Positions 1-11,464 of a stretch of 64,000 bases of DNA are shown here, in pieces. Position 1 is the first letter of the stretch; each line of letters begins with the position of its first letter. The position numbers were made by a program, and so were the translations under genes. Below the pieces are notes generated by a model, which saw only the letters and a list, made by a program, of their open reading frames with translations, ran no database searches and was not told the origin of the DNA. The stretch covers positions 132,262 to 196,261 of the forward strand of contig NZ_KZ984551.1 of the NCBI RefSeq assembly GCF_003574445.1, read 5' to 3'. This stretch comes from Streptomyces sp. YIM 130001. GTDB lineage: Bacteria > Actinomycetota > Actinomycetes > Streptomycetales > Streptomycetaceae.

Positions 1-197
1 GTACCAGCGCTGGAGTGCGAGCCGTTCTTCGCCGTCGTGTTGCCCATCACGCCATTCCGTCGGTCGGTCGTGGCCCTTCAGGGGCCCTGCGGAAAGGCTC
101 ATTGTGCCGCACGAGCCTGTGTGTCCACCGGTCGGTGGACGTCACCGTGTACGGCCGGTGGGCCCGGTACCGGCGGACCGGGGCCAGGCTCTCGGGC
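1..197. other. Left edge, no gene recognised
   Basis: No frame on either strand gives a recognisable protein here. The stretch contains the inverted repeat listed separately and is the probable promoter region of the exporter/two-component operon that starts at 198. No clear ribosome binding site precedes that start, so the transcript could be leaderless or nearly so. Confidence 0.4.
123..140. promoter_or_regulatory. Perfect inverted repeat upstream of ABC exporter operon
   Basis: GTCCACCG, a GT spacer, then CGGTGGAC: perfect 8-bp arms about 58 bases before the first gene. It could be an operator, for example for the NarL-type regulator encoded at the end of the same operon. Its function is inferred from position only. 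Confidence 0.35.
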
Positions 198-1127
198 ATG
201 ACAGCTCTGGCACGGGACACAGCGGCGGCTGCCGTCGAGGTGCGCGGTCTGCGCAAGCGGTACGGGGACGTCACGGCCGTCGACGGGATCGACCTGCGGG
301 TGCGCCGCGGCGAGGTCTTCGGGCTGCTCGGACCGAACGGCGCGGGCAAGAGCACCACCGTCGAGATCCTGCAGGGCCACCGCACCGCCGACGAGGGCGA
401 GGTGCGGGTTCTCGGGCGTGATCCCGCCTCCGGGGGCCGGGCTCTGCGGTCGCGGGTCGGCATCGTATGGCAGGACGAATCGGCTCCGGCGGAGCTGACC
501 GTACGGGAGACCGTCCGGCACTTCGCGGGGTACTACCCGCGGCCCCGCGATCCCCAGCAGGTGATCGACCGGGTGGGGCTGACCGCGAAAGCCGATGCCC
601 GGGTCAAGGGGCTGTCCGGAGGTCAGCGGCGTCGGCTCGACGTGGCGCTCGGCATCGTCGGCGGACCCGAGCTCCTGCTCCTCGACGAGCCGACGACCGG
701 CTTCGACCCGGCGGCGCGGCGGCAGTTCTGGGATCTGATCCGTTCGCTCGCGGACGACGGCACCACGATCGTGCTCACGACGCACTATCTGGAAGAGGCC
801 GAGCAGCTCGCCCATCGCCTCGCGGTGGTCTGCGACGGGCGGGTTGCCGCCGAGGGCACTCCCGCCGAACTCAGGCGCAGCCACGGGGAGTTCGCCACCG
901 TCGAGTGGACCGATACCGACGGCCGCACCCGCCGCGAGCGGACGGTCACTCCCACCCGGACGGTCACCGAACTCACCCGGCGCTTCGCCGGCGAGATCCC
1001 GGGGCTCAAAATCAGCCGCCCCAGCCTCGAGGACGTGTACCTGCTTCTGACGGGACAGCTCGGGGACCGAACGACGGATCAATCGGCAGGACGCGACGGC
1101 GCAGCAGTACAGGAGGGCAGGCGATGA
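198..1127 (+). CDS. ABC transporter ATP-binding protein (drug-export type)
   Basis: 309 residues. Nucleotide-binding subunit of an ABC-2 type exporter; hydrolyses ATP to drive the permease encoded next. Visible motifs are Walker A GPNGAGKST at residues 45-53, signature LSGGQ at 139-143, Walker B LLLLDEP at 159-165 and a TTHYLEEAE switch region. The open frame extends upstream to position 15, but homology begins only around VEVRGLRKRYG, so ATG at 198 is chosen. It overlaps the permease by four bases (ATGA), which implies translational coupling. It belongs to the DrrA/CcmA-like group; the substrate cannot be deduced, and export of a drug, lipid or antibiotic is the usual role. Confidence 0.9.
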   Translation: MTALARDTAAAAVEVRGLRKRYGDVTAVDGIDLRVRRGEVFGLLGPNGAGKSTTVEILQGHRTADEGEVRVLGRDPASGGRALRSRVGIVWQDESAPAELTVRETVRHFAGYYPRPRDPQQVIDRVGLTAKADARVKGLSGGQRRRLDVALGIVGGPELLLLDEPTTGFDPAARRQFWDLIRSLADDGTTIVLTTHYLEEAEQLAHRLAVVCDGRVAAEGTPAELRRSHGEFATVEWTDTDGRTRRERTVTPTRTVTELTRRFAGEIPGLKISRPSLEDVYLLLTGQLGDRTTDQSAGRDGAAVQEGRR

Positions 1128-1966
1128 CCACCACCGGCAGCGAGCGGTCGACGCCGCGCGACGCCGCGGCTCGACCCGGCGCCTGGACGCTCGGCCTGTC
1201 CCGGGGCGCGATCGAGCTGAAGCAGTTCTTCCGCCAGCGCGACCAGGTCGTCTTCACCTTCTCGTTCCCTGTCGTACTGCTCCTGCTGTTCGCGTCCATT
1301 TTCCGTAACGACGTGGCGGGCGCGGGCATCACTGCGTCGCAGCTCTACGTACCGGCCATGATCGCCGCGGGCATCATGTCCACCAGCTTCCAGTCGCTCG
1401 GCATCTCGATCGCCATCGAACGGGACGAGAAGGTCCTGCGCCGGCTGCGCGGGACCCCGATGCCGCCGGCCTCGTACTTCCTCGGCAAGGTCTGGCTGGT
1501 CCTGGTGACGGGACTGCTCGAGACGGTGATCCTGCTCGTGGTCGGAGTGGCGGTGTACGACGTCGAACTGCCCACCGGCGGCGGCTGGTTCACTCTCGCG
1601 TGGATCTTCGTGCTCGGGCTCACCGGCTGCGCGATGCTCGGTATCGCGATCAGCAGTCTGCCGTCGTCCGGACGCAGTGCGTCCTCGGTGGTGATCCTGC
1701 CGTTCCTGGTCCTGCAGTTCATCTCGGGCGTCTACATCGCCATCGACACCATCCCGGACTGGATGCTGAACATCGGCGCGCTCTTCCCGCTGAAGTGGAT
1801 GTGCCAGGGGCTGCGTGGAGTGTTCCTGCCGGAGTCGGCGAAGGTGCTCGAGCAGGCCGGCGACTGGGAGTTCGGCAGGGTCGCCCTGGTGCTCGCCGCC
1901 TGGTGCGCCGGAGGATTGGTGCTGTGCATGCTGACCTTCCGGTGGAAGAACCGGCGCGACGGATGA
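1124..1966 (+). CDS. ABC-2 type transport permease
   Basis: 280 residues. Membrane-spanning partner of the preceding ATPase. About six hydrophobic segments are visible, the first near VVFTFSFPVVLLLLF and the last near VALVLAAWCAGGLVLCML. The segment ERDEKVLRRLRGTPMPP is the usual cytoplasmic loop of the ABC-2 membrane family. Both ends overlap neighbours by four bases (ATGA at 1124-1127 and at 1963-1966), so ATPase, permease and sensor kinase are read from one message. A two-component system in the same operon suggests the exporter is induced by the signal sensed by the kinase, perhaps a cell-envelope-active compound (inference). Confidence 0.88.
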   Translation: MTTTGSERSTPRDAAARPGAWTLGLSRGAIELKQFFRQRDQVVFTFSFPVVLLLLFASIFRNDVAGAGITASQLYVPAMIAAGIMSTSFQSLGISIAIERDEKVLRRLRGTPMPPASYFLGKVWLVLVTGLLETVILLVVGVAVYDVELPTGGGWFTLAWIFVLGLTGCAMLGIAISSLPSSGRSASSVVILPFLVLQFISGVYIAIDTIPDWMLNIGALFPLKWMCQGLRGVFLPESAKVLEQAGDWEFGRVALVLAAWCAGGLVLCMLTFRWKNRRDG

Positions 1967-3183
1967 CCCCTGCCACAGGTGCCCGCTCCCCTGACGTGTG
2001 GGAAGGCACCTTCCGGCTGTGGGACGGGTACTTCGCGGTGGTGTGGGCGGCGACCCTGGTGTTCGTGCTCGGCACCGGCGATCCCGGCCAGGGCGTACGC
2101 CTTACCACCGCGGGACTGCTCGGGCTGCTGCTGCCGCTCTATCTCCTCCTCGGGCGTCGGGTGCTCATCGAGGACGGGGCGGACGTAGGGCGGGCGCGGA
2201 CATACATGACGCTCGCGATCCTGCTCTTCCTGCCGGCCGGGACGCTGATGGGCGAGACCCGCCTGATGGCGTTCGCGCTGGTGCCGCAGTGCTACATGGC
2301 GCTGCGGCGGGCGGCGGCGCAGATCTCCGTGACGGTGGTGAACATCGTCCCGGTGGCGGGCTGGGCGCTGCTGTGGCCGGTCTCCGGACAGGACGTCTTC
2401 TACAACCTGGTCTTCGCGCTCGTGACCCTGGTGTTCTCGGTGGCCATGGGGCACTGGATCATCGGCATCATCGAGCAGAGCGAGGAACGGGCCGTCCTGA
2501 TCCGGGAGTTGGAGGCCAGCCGCGGCGAGGTTTCCCGGCTCTCCGCCGCGCACGGCGCTCTCGCGGAACGGGAGCGGATGTCCCGCGAGATCCACGACAC
2601 CCTCGCTCAGGGCTTCACCAGCGTTCTGATGCTGGCGCAGGTGCTCGACGGCGAGCTCGAGAGTGACGTACCAGCAGCGCGACGCCATCTCGCGATGCTC
2701 ACCCGGACCGCCCGGCAGAATCTCGACGAGGCCCGGAACCTGGTGGCGGACGGCGGCCCCGCGGATCTGCGCGGCGCCTCCCTGCCGGACGCGCTGCGCC
2801 GGCTCGCCGCCCGGCACAGCTCCCCCGCGACGGTGGACGTGCGCGGCCAGGCCGCTCCGCTGCCACCCGGGATCGAGGTGGTCGCACTGCGCGCCTGCCA
2901 GGAGGCGCTGGCCAATACCCGTAAGCACGCGGGCGAAGGAGTCTCGGTGGCCATCCGTCTGTCGTACGTGGAGCGGGAGTTGCGCGTCGACGTCACCGAC
3001 GACGGGTACGGATTCGCCCCGGTCGCGCCGCGCGACGGCTACGGTCTGTCGGGGCTGCGGGCCCGGGCCGCCGAGGTGGGCGGGGTCGCGGAAATCGACA
3101 GCGCTCCTGGTTCCGGCACGCGGCTCAGCGTCCGGCTTCCCCTGCCCAGCACCCAGCCCGTCCCGCCGAGGAGCATCCGGTGA
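1963..3183 (+). CDS. Two-component sensor histidine kinase, NarL partner type
   Basis: 406 residues. The N-terminal 170 residues hold about five or six membrane segments with little extracellular loop. A short coiled linker follows, then a HisKA_3 dimerisation domain with the phospho-acceptor His near residue 211 in SREIHDTLAQG, and a HATPase domain ending in DDGYGF and GYGLSGLRARA (N and G boxes). It should autophosphorylate and pass phosphate to the regulator encoded by the next gene, with which it overlaps by four bases. Lacking a large sensor domain, it may sense membrane perturbation or the neighbouring exporter itself (inference). The signal is unknown. Confidence 0.88.
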   Translation: MTPATGARSPDVWEGTFRLWDGYFAVVWAATLVFVLGTGDPGQGVRLTTAGLLGLLLPLYLLLGRRVLIEDGADVGRARTYMTLAILLFLPAGTLMGETRLMAFALVPQCYMALRRAAAQISVTVVNIVPVAGWALLWPVSGQDVFYNLVFALVTLVFSVAMGHWIIGIIEQSEERAVLIRELEASRGEVSRLSAAHGALAERERMSREIHDTLAQGFTSVLMLAQVLDGELESDVPAARRHLAMLTRTARQNLDEARNLVADGGPADLRGASLPDALRRLAARHSSPATVDVRGQAAPLPPGIEVVALRACQEALANTRKHAGEGVSVAIRLSYVERELRVDVTDDGYGFAPVAPRDGYGLSGLRARAAEVGGVAEIDSAPGSGTRLSVRLPLPSTQPVPPRSIR

Positions 3184-3800
3184 TCCGCGTCATCCTGGCC
3201 GACGACCATCCCGTCGTACGTGAGGGTCTGAGCGCCATGCTCGGCGCGGAGGCGGACATACAGGTGGTCGCCGAGGCCTCCAACGGGCCGCAGGCCGAGG
3301 CCCTGGCCGCCGAACTCCGGCCGGACATCGTCCTGATGGACCTGCGGATGCCGCGCGGAAACGGTGTCGACTCGATCGAGCGGATGGTGGCCGCGGGGCT
3401 GTCCTGCCGCGTCATCGTGCTGACCACGTACGAGAGCGACGGCGACATCCTGCGGGCGGTGGAGGCGGGGGCGGCCGGCTATCTGCTCAAGGATCTGGCC
3501 CGCGGCGAACTGGCCGACGCGGTACGCGCGGCTGCCCGCGGCGAGACGGTGCTCGCGCCGTCGGTGGCGTCGCGCCTGGTGGACCAATTGCGCACCCGGC
3601 CCGAGCGGCCCCGGCTCTCGGACCGCGAGACGGCGGTGCTGCAGCTGGTCGCCGAGGGCTGCACCAATGCCGAGATCGGCCGGCGCCTGTACATCGGTGA
3701 GTCCACGGTGAAGACGTATCTGCTGCGAGTCTTCGGGAAGCTCGGCGTGGACGACCGCACGGCCGCGGTGACCACCGCGATGCGACACGGATTGCTGTGA
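3180..3800 (+). CDS. Two-component response regulator, NarL/LuxR family
   Basis: 206 residues, GTG start overlapping the kinase stop. The receiver domain has the acidic pair D8-D9 and the phospho-acceptor D54 in VLMDLRMP, plus the conserved Thr (VLTTYE) and Lys (YLLKDL). The C-terminal LuxR-type helix-turn-helix reads LSDRETAVLQLVAEG then GESTVKTYLLRV. It should bind DNA as a dimer when phosphorylated, and the obvious target is its own operon promoter, where a perfect inverted repeat lies at 123-140. Regulator and exporter families are clear; the stimulus is not. Confidence 0.92.
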   Translation: MIRVILADDHPVVREGLSAMLGAEADIQVVAEASNGPQAEALAAELRPDIVLMDLRMPRGNGVDSIERMVAAGLSCRVIVLTTYESDGDILRAVEAGAAGYLLKDLARGELADAVRAAARGETVLAPSVASRLVDQLRTRPERPRLSDRETAVLQLVAEGCTNAEIGRRLYIGESTVKTYLLRVFGKLGVDDRTAAVTTAMRHGLL

Positions 3801-3806
3801 GACGCG

Positions 3807-3839
3807 CAGGGGGCCCACCGGTAGTCGGTGGGCCCCCTG
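3807..3839. terminator. Bidirectional hairpin terminator between convergent genes
   Basis: Perfect 14-bp stem CAGGGGGCCCACCG with loop GTAGT, between the stop of the response regulator (3800) and the stop of hisS (3856). There is no long T-run on either strand, as is common for Streptomyces terminators. Confidence 0.8.
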
Positions 3840-3855
3840 GCTGAACGCGGGTGAA

Positions 3856-5118
3856 TCAGCCGAGCCGCGCCCGCAGTTCGTCGGCCACGGACGCCAGCGG
3901 GACGGCGTTCTGCTCGCCGGACTCCATGTCCTTGACCTGGACGACGCCCTCGGCCAGGTCACGCTCACCGGCCACGAGCGTGTACCGGGCACCCGAGCGG
4001 TTGGCGCTCTTCATCGCCGACTTCAGGCCGCGGCCGCCGAACGCGAAGTCCGCCGCGATTCCGGCCTTGCGCAGTCCGGTGACCACGGAGAACAGCGTCC
4101 GCCGGGCCTCCTCGCCGAGCGGGACGGCGAACACGCTGGTGGTGGCGGGCAGATCGAGCGTCACGCCCTCCGCCTCGAGGGCGAGCACCGTACGGTCCAC
4201 GCCGAGTGCCCAGCCGACCGAAGGCAGTGCGGGACCGCCGATCATCTCGGACAGGCCGTCGTAGCGACCGCCGCCGCCGACCGCGGACTGCGAACCGAGG
4301 CCGTCGTGCACGAACTCGAAGGTGGTGCGGGTGTAGTAGTCGAGCCCGCGGACCAGCTTCGGGTCGTCCTCGTAGACCACACCGGCGACCGTGAGCAGCT
4401 CACGGACCTCCTCGTGGTACGCCTTGCAGGCGTCGCACAGGTAGTCGCGCAGCGCCGGGGCGCCGACGAGCTGCTTCTGTACGTCCGGGCGCTTGTCGTC
4501 GAGCACGCGCAGCGGGTTGATCTCGATCCGGCGGCGGGTCTCGTCGTCCAGGTCGAGGGCACGCAGGAAGGTCTGCAGCGCGTCCCGGTAGACGGGCCTG
4601 CACTCCTTGTCGCCCAGGGAGTTGAGCAGGATGCGGAAGTTCCTGAGGCCCAGGCTGCGGTACGCCTGGTCCGCCAGGATGATCAACTCGGCGTCGAGCA
4701 CCGGGTCCTCGGCACCGATCGCCTCGGCGCCGACCTGCGAGAAGTGGCGGTAACGGCCCTTCTGCGGGCGCTCGTAGCGGTAGTACGAGCCCGAGTACCA
4801 GAGCTTGACCGGCAGGTTCCCGGCCTTGTGCAGGTTGGCCTCGAGCGCGGCGCGCAGTACCGAGGCGGTGCCCTCGGGGCGCAGCGCCAGCTTGTCGCCG
4901 CCCTTGGTCTCGAAGGCGTACATCTCCTTGGAGACGATGTCGGTGGACTCGCCGACACCGCGGGCGAACAGCTCGACGTTCTCGAATCCGGGCGTCTCGA
5001 CGTAGCCGTAGCCGGAGTTCTTGAGCGGTTCGGAGATCGCGTCACGGACCGCCAGGTAGGTGGCGCTGTCCGGCGGGATCAGGTCGTAGGTGCCCTTGGG
5101 GGCCTGGAAAGTACTCAC
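3856..5118 (-). CDS. hisS: Histidine-tRNA ligase
   Basis: 420 residues, GTG start ([16 protein letters not shown]). Class II aminoacyl-tRNA synthetase that charges tRNA-His. Motif 2 is seen around [19 protein letters not shown], and the histidine-binding signatures are [15 protein letters not shown] and GGGGRYDGL. The C-terminal anticodon-binding domain starts near [13 protein letters not shown]. Length is normal for the family. It lies 13 bases downstream of the metallo-hydrolase gene and probably shares its transcript. The hisS/MBL/PPIase/relA order is a conserved actinobacterial arrangement. Confidence 0.97.
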   Translation of the reverse strand: MSTFQAPKGTYDLIPPDSATYLAVRDAISEPLKNSGYGYVETPGFENVELFARGVGESTDIVSKEMYAFETKGGDKLALRPEGTASVLRAALEANLHKAGNLPVKLWYSGSYYRYERPQKGRYRHFSQVGAEAIGAEDPVLDAELIILADQAYRSLGLRNFRILLNSLGDKECRPVYRDALQTFLRALDLDDETRRRIEINPLRVLDDKRPDVQKQLVGAPALRDYLCDACKAYHEEVRELLTVAGVVYEDDPKLVRGLDYYTRTTFEFVHDGLGSQSAVGGGGRYDGLSEMIGGPALPSVGWALGVDRTVLALEAEGVTLDLPATTSVFAVPLGEEARRTLFSVVTGLRKAGIAADFAFGGRGLKSAMKSANRSGARYTLVAGERDLAEGVVQVKDMESGEQNAVPLASVADELRARLG

Positions 5119-5131
5119 GGGGAAACTCTCG

Positions 5132-5839
5132 TCACATTCCTCGTCGAGGAGCCTGGCCGGCTCCCTGGCCGGCGGCCACCTGCCGCAGATACGGGTTGGT
5201 GGCGCGCTCCTGGCCGATGGTGGTCTGGGGACCGTGTCCGGACAGGACGACGGTCGAATCGTCGAGCGGCAGGCACACGCGGCCGAGCGACTCGAGGATG
5301 TCCTCGTGCGAGCCGCCGGGCAGGTCGGTGCGTCCGATGGAGCCGGCGAACAGCAGGTCGCCCGAGAAGAAGACTGGAGGTACGTCCGTGGTCTCGGGCA
5401 TCCGGAAGGTCACCGACCCCTTCGTATGGCCGGGGGCGTGTGCGACGTTGAAGTCGAGGCCGGCCAGGCTCAGCTGCGAGCCGTCGGCCAGTTCCCGTAC
5501 GTCGTCCGGCTCGCCGACGGTCAGCTCGCCCATCAGCGGCATCCCGATCGCGCGACCGATCCCCTTCTCCGGGTCGCTCATCATGTAGCGGTCGTCGGGG
5601 TGGATCCAGGCCGGCACGTCGTGCGCGCCGCAGACCGGCACCACGGAGGCGACGTGATCGATGTGTCCGTGCGTGAGGACGACCGCGACAGGCTTGAGCC
5701 GATGCTTCTGGAGTGCTTCCGCGACGCCTTCGGTGGCCTGGTGGCCAGGGTCGATGATCACGCACTCCTCACCGGCGGCGGGGGCGACCAGATAACAATT
5801 GGTCCCCCAGGCCCCGGCGGGGAACCCGGCAATGAGCAC
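5132..5839 (-). CDS. MBL-fold metallo-hydrolase (glyoxalase II-like)
   Basis: 235 residues, GTG start ([17 protein letters not shown]). The metallo-beta-lactamase signature HGHIDH is at residues 57-62, with further ligands in APGHTKGSV and the aspartate of [13 protein letters not shown]. These are the usual ligands for a two-metal site in hydroxyacylglutathione-hydrolase-like enzymes. Streptomyces uses mycothiol rather than glutathione, so the real substrate is uncertain. It precedes hisS by 13 bases and is probably co-transcribed; the same pairing occurs in mycobacteria. Confidence 0.88.
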   Translation of the reverse strand: MLIAGFPAGAWGTNCYLVAPAAGEECVIIDPGHQATEGVAEALQKHRLKPVAVVLTHGHIDHVASVVPVCGAHDVPAWIHPDDRYMMSDPEKGIGRAIGMPLMGELTVGEPDDVRELADGSQLSLAGLDFNVAHAPGHTKGSVTFRMPETTDVPPVFFSGDLLFAGSIGRTDLPGGSHEDILESLGRVCLPLDDSTVVLSGHGPQTTIGQERATNPYLRQVAAGQGAGQAPRRGM

Positions 5840-6002
5840 GATCGTCCTTCATTCGGTCCGGCGGGAGATTGCAGCAGATCAGAGCCTACCGGCGAGGCTC
5901 GGCTCACAGCCAACGCCTATACGGTACGGGCAGACCGGCCGAGAGCGCCGGATACATGGAATACAGGGTCGGCGGGCCCGAGAGACCTACAAGGAGCACC
6001 GG

Positions 6003-6767
6003 GTGGTCAGCACCGAGCAGCGGCGGCGGCAGCTCGCCAAGGAGAAGTTGATGCGCCAGCAGCAGCGGCGGGAGGCCGCCCGGCGCAAGTCGCAGCGCAG
6101 GATCGCGGTGATCTCCAGCGCGGTGGCCGTCGTACTGCTCGCCGGAGCGGCGGCCGCGGCCACGGGCGCGTTCAGCAGCGACGACGCGAAGGACGACGCT
6201 GCCTCCACTCCCACCCCGGAGCAGTCGACGGAGCCGAAACTGACCGTCGACAAGAAGGCCACGTACACGATGCGCCTCGAGACGAACCGCGGTGACGTCT
6301 CGATCGCGATGGACGCGGCCAAGACCCCGCGCACGACGAACTCCTTCAAGCACCTCGCCGACAAGAAGTTCTTCGACGGTACGAAGTGCCACCGGCTCAC
6401 CACCGAGGGCATCCGCGTACTGCAGTGCGGCGACCCGAAGGGCACCGGCGAGGGCGGCCCGGGCTACAACATCCCGGACGAGAACCTGAAATCGCTCGGC
6501 AAGGCAGGCAAGGACGGCAGCGTCACGTACCCGGCCGGCACCGTCGCCATGGCCAACACCGGCCAGCCGGACAGCGGCGGCAGCCAGTTCTTCCTGGTGT
6601 ACGCGGATTCGCCGCTGCCGCCCTCGTACACCCCGTTCGGGACGATGGACAAGGCCGGTCTGAAGGCCGTCGAAGAGGTGGCGAAGGGCGGGGTCTCCGG
6701 AGGCGGGGGTGACGGTGCGCCGAAGAAGGCCGTCACCATCGAAAAGGCGACAGTCAAGAAGGATTGA
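6003..6767 (+). CDS. Cyclophilin-type peptidyl-prolyl isomerase, membrane anchored
   Basis: 254 residues from GTG at 6003, chosen because AAGGAG lies just upstream and because the protein then begins with a basic, coiled N-terminus (VVSTEQRRRQLAKEKL). One membrane segment follows at roughly residues 33-50, then a Thr/Glu-rich linker, then the cyclophilin domain (TNRGDVSIAMDAAKTPRTTNSF, FFDGTKCHRL, GSQFFLVYADS). It should catalyse proline isomerisation in proteins outside the membrane. The canonical FHR of the active site reads CHR here. It is divergent from the hydrolase/hisS unit and sits upstream of the DUF349 gene. Confidence 0.9.
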   Translation: MVSTEQRRRQLAKEKLMRQQQRREAARRKSQRRIAVISSAVAVVLLAGAAAAATGAFSSDDAKDDAASTPTPEQSTEPKLTVDKKATYTMRLETNRGDVSIAMDAAKTPRTTNSFKHLADKKFFDGTKCHRLTTEGIRVLQCGDPKGTGEGGPGYNIPDENLKSLGKAGKDGSVTYPAGTVAMANTGQPDSGGSQFFLVYADSPLPPSYTPFGTMDKAGLKAVEEVAKGGVSGGGGDGAPKKAVTIEKATVKKD

Positions 6768-6915
6768 TTGCCTCGTGCTGGATGCGGACAGCTCCCCCGC
6801 TCGTCGCCTATGTTGGCGTATGGCAGGGCGCGCCGTGGGCCGGCGGCCCTGAAGAAACTGTGGACGATGCCGCGGGGGCCGAGGCTCTACGCAGGCATCA
6901 TGTGGAGGAGGCGCT

Positions 6916-8145
6916 GTGAGCAGCGACCCGTGGGGCCGCGTCGACGAGACGGGCACCGTGTACGTGCGTACCGCCGACGGAGAGCGAGTCGTCGGCTCGT
7001 GGCAGGCAGGCTCGCCCGATGAGGCCCTTGCCTACTTCAAGCGCAAGTACGAGGGCCTGGTCGTCGAGATCGGCCTCCTCGAGCGCCGGGTACAGACGAC
7101 GGACCTGTCGGCGAAGGACGCCACGACCGCGATCGACCACCTGCGTCAGCAGGTCGACGACGCGCACGCGGTCGGCGATCTGGACGCCCTGTCCAAGCGG
7201 CTCGACAAGCTGGTGGAGAAGGTCGACGCCCGCCGCGAGGAGCGCAAGGCCGAGAAGGCCAAGCAGACCGACGAGGCGAAGCACGCCAAGGAGGCTCTGG
7301 TCGCCGAGGCCGAGGAGCTGGCCCAGAGCGAGCAGTGGCGGGTCGCGGGCGAGCGGCTTCGCGCCCTGGTGGACACCTGGAAGGGTCTGCCGCGCCTGGA
7401 CCGCAAGTCGGACGACGAGCTGTGGCACCGCTTCTCGCACGCCCGCTCGGCGTTCTCCAAGCGGCGCAAGGCGCACTTCGCCTCGCTCGACGCGCAGCGC
7501 GAGGAGGCCAGGCAGGCCAAGGAGAAGCTGGTCTCCGAGGCCGAGTCACTGTCGAACTCGACGGACTGGGGCCCCACCGCAGCCCGTTACCGCGACCTGA
7601 TGTCGCAGTGGAAGGCGGCGGGCCGCGCCCAGCGCGAGCACGAGGACGACCTGTGGAACCGCTTCCGCGGCGCCCAGGACATCTTCTTCACCGCGCGCAG
7701 CGCCGTCTTCGCCGAGCGCGACGCCGAGCAGGCGGAGAACCTGAAGCTGAAGGAGGAGCTGGCCGGGGAGGCCGAGAAGCTCCTGCCGATCACCGACCTC
7801 AAGGCGGCCCGCGCCGCCTTCCGCTCGATCAACGAGCGCTGGGAGGCCATCGGTCACGTACCGCGCGACGCACGGCCCAAGGTCGAGGGGCGGATGCAGA
7901 CGGTGGAGCGCGCCCTGCAGGACACCGAGGAGACCGAGTGGCGGCGTACGAACCCGGAGGCGCGGGCCCGTGCCGCCGGGCTCACGGGCCAGCTGCAGGA
8001 CGCGGTCGACAAGCTGCGCGGCCAGGTCGACGCCGCGCGCTCGGCCGGTAACGACGCGAAGGCCGACAAGCTGCAGCGTGAGCTGGACGGTCGGCAGGCG
8101 CTCCTCGACCAGGCGCTCAAGGGCCTGGAGGAATTCGGGGGCTGA
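6916..8145 (+). CDS. DUF349 domain-containing protein
   Basis: 409 residues, GTG start with GGAGG just upstream. Rich in Glu, Lys, Ala and Arg and predicted to be mostly alpha-helical coiled coil. Three or four DUF349 repeats are visible, each with a D-L/E-W-x-R-F-like core (DELWHRFSHARSAFSKRR, DDLWNRFRGAQDIFFTAR, FRSINERWEAIGHVPRD). The biochemical role of this family is not established to my knowledge. Its position next to relA is conserved in Streptomyces. Confidence 0.9.
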   Translation: MSSDPWGRVDETGTVYVRTADGERVVGSWQAGSPDEALAYFKRKYEGLVVEIGLLERRVQTTDLSAKDATTAIDHLRQQVDDAHAVGDLDALSKRLDKLVEKVDARREERKAEKAKQTDEAKHAKEALVAEAEELAQSEQWRVAGERLRALVDTWKGLPRLDRKSDDELWHRFSHARSAFSKRRKAHFASLDAQREEARQAKEKLVSEAESLSNSTDWGPTAARYRDLMSQWKAAGRAQREHEDDLWNRFRGAQDIFFTARSAVFAERDAEQAENLKLKEELAGEAEKLLPITDLKAARAAFRSINERWEAIGHVPRDARPKVEGRMQTVERALQDTEETEWRRTNPEARARAAGLTGQLQDAVDKLRGQVDAARSAGNDAKADKLQRELDGRQALLDQALKGLEEFGG

Positions 8146-8164
8146 GCCCCGGAAGCGTAGGCGC

Positions 8165-8200
8165 GAGGCGGCCCCCGGCGATCATGCCGGGGGCCGCCTC
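8165..8200. terminator. Hairpin terminator between DUF349 gene and relA
   Basis: Perfect 15-bp stem GAGGCGGCCCCCGGC with loop GATCAT. It lies between two convergent genes (stops at 8145 and 8226) and probably serves both. Confidence 0.82.
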
Positions 8201-8225
8201 ATGTCTGCTGCTGCGGCCGTCCGCG

Positions 8226-10724
<2,499 letters not shown>

Positions 10725-10874
10725 GAGCGCTCCTCATGCAGGGTCCGGCCCCCCGTTTCAGGTCCGGACTGCCATGGTAGCGAGGGACGACGCTTCGCTC
10801 GCGTCCGCTCCGCACTCCCCGGCCCCGAGGCGGCCGCGGGGCCGTGCGAAGAAGGGCTCGGGCGGGGACGAAGA

Positions 10875-10906
10875 AGCGGGCGACCCGGGATCCCGGATCG
10901 CCCGCT
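10875..10906. terminator. Hairpin downstream of apt
   Basis: AGCGGGCGA pairs with TCGCCCGCT, and the interior CCGGGATCCCGG is itself palindromic, giving a stem of about 15 bp with one mismatch. It lies 19 bases past the apt stop, between apt and the start of relA. Confidence 0.75.
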
Positions 10907-10924
10907 CCGGCCGCTGAGAACGGC

Positions 10925-11464
10925 CTACAAGGTGAGGATCGCCTCCAGCGGTGCCCCGTCAAGGCTGGGCTCGACCCGCTGCCGGCCACCGAGGAAGGAG
11001 AGCTCCATCAGTACCCCGACTCCCGCGACCTGGGCCCCCGCACGCCGGATCAGCTGCACGGAGGCCTCCGCGGTACCGCCGGTGGCCAGGACGTCGTCGA
11101 TGACCATCACACGGTCGTCGGGCGCCAGGTCCTCGGCGTGCACCTCGATCTCGGCCCGCCCGTACTCCAGCTCGTACGCCTGCGCCAGGGTGGCTCCGGG
11201 CAGCTTGCCCGCCTTGCGTACGGGGATGAAGCCGACGCCGGAGCGGACGGCCACCGGGGCCGCGAGGATGAAGCCGCGGGCCTCGAGACCCACGATCTTC
11301 GTCGCCCGGTAGGCCGTGCACAGCTCGGCCAGCGACTCGGTGAGTGCCGTGAAGGCCGTCGGGTCCGCCAGGAGCGGGGTGATGTCCTTGAACATCACGC
11401 CCGGCTCCGGGTAGTCGGGCACGTCCCTGATGCGGCTCCGCAGAAGCTCGGCGACCTCGGTCAT
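10925..11464 (-). CDS. apt: Adenine phosphoribosyltransferase
   Basis: 179 residues. Salvages adenine to AMP using PRPP. The PRPP-binding motif VMVIDDVLATGGTAEAS is intact, and the N-terminal hood region reads YPEPGVMFKDITPLL. Its ATG overlaps the secF stop by four bases, so it is the last gene of the yajC-secD-secF-apt series. Placement between secF and relA is conserved in actinobacteria. Confidence 0.96.
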   Translation of the reverse strand: MTEVAELLRSRIRDVPDYPEPGVMFKDITPLLADPTAFTALTESLAELCTAYRATKIVGLEARGFILAAPVAVRSGVGFIPVRKAGKLPGATLAQAYELEYGRAEIEVHAEDLAPDDRVMVIDDVLATGGTAEASVQLIRRAGAQVAGVGVLMELSFLGGRQRVEPSLDGAPLEAILTL

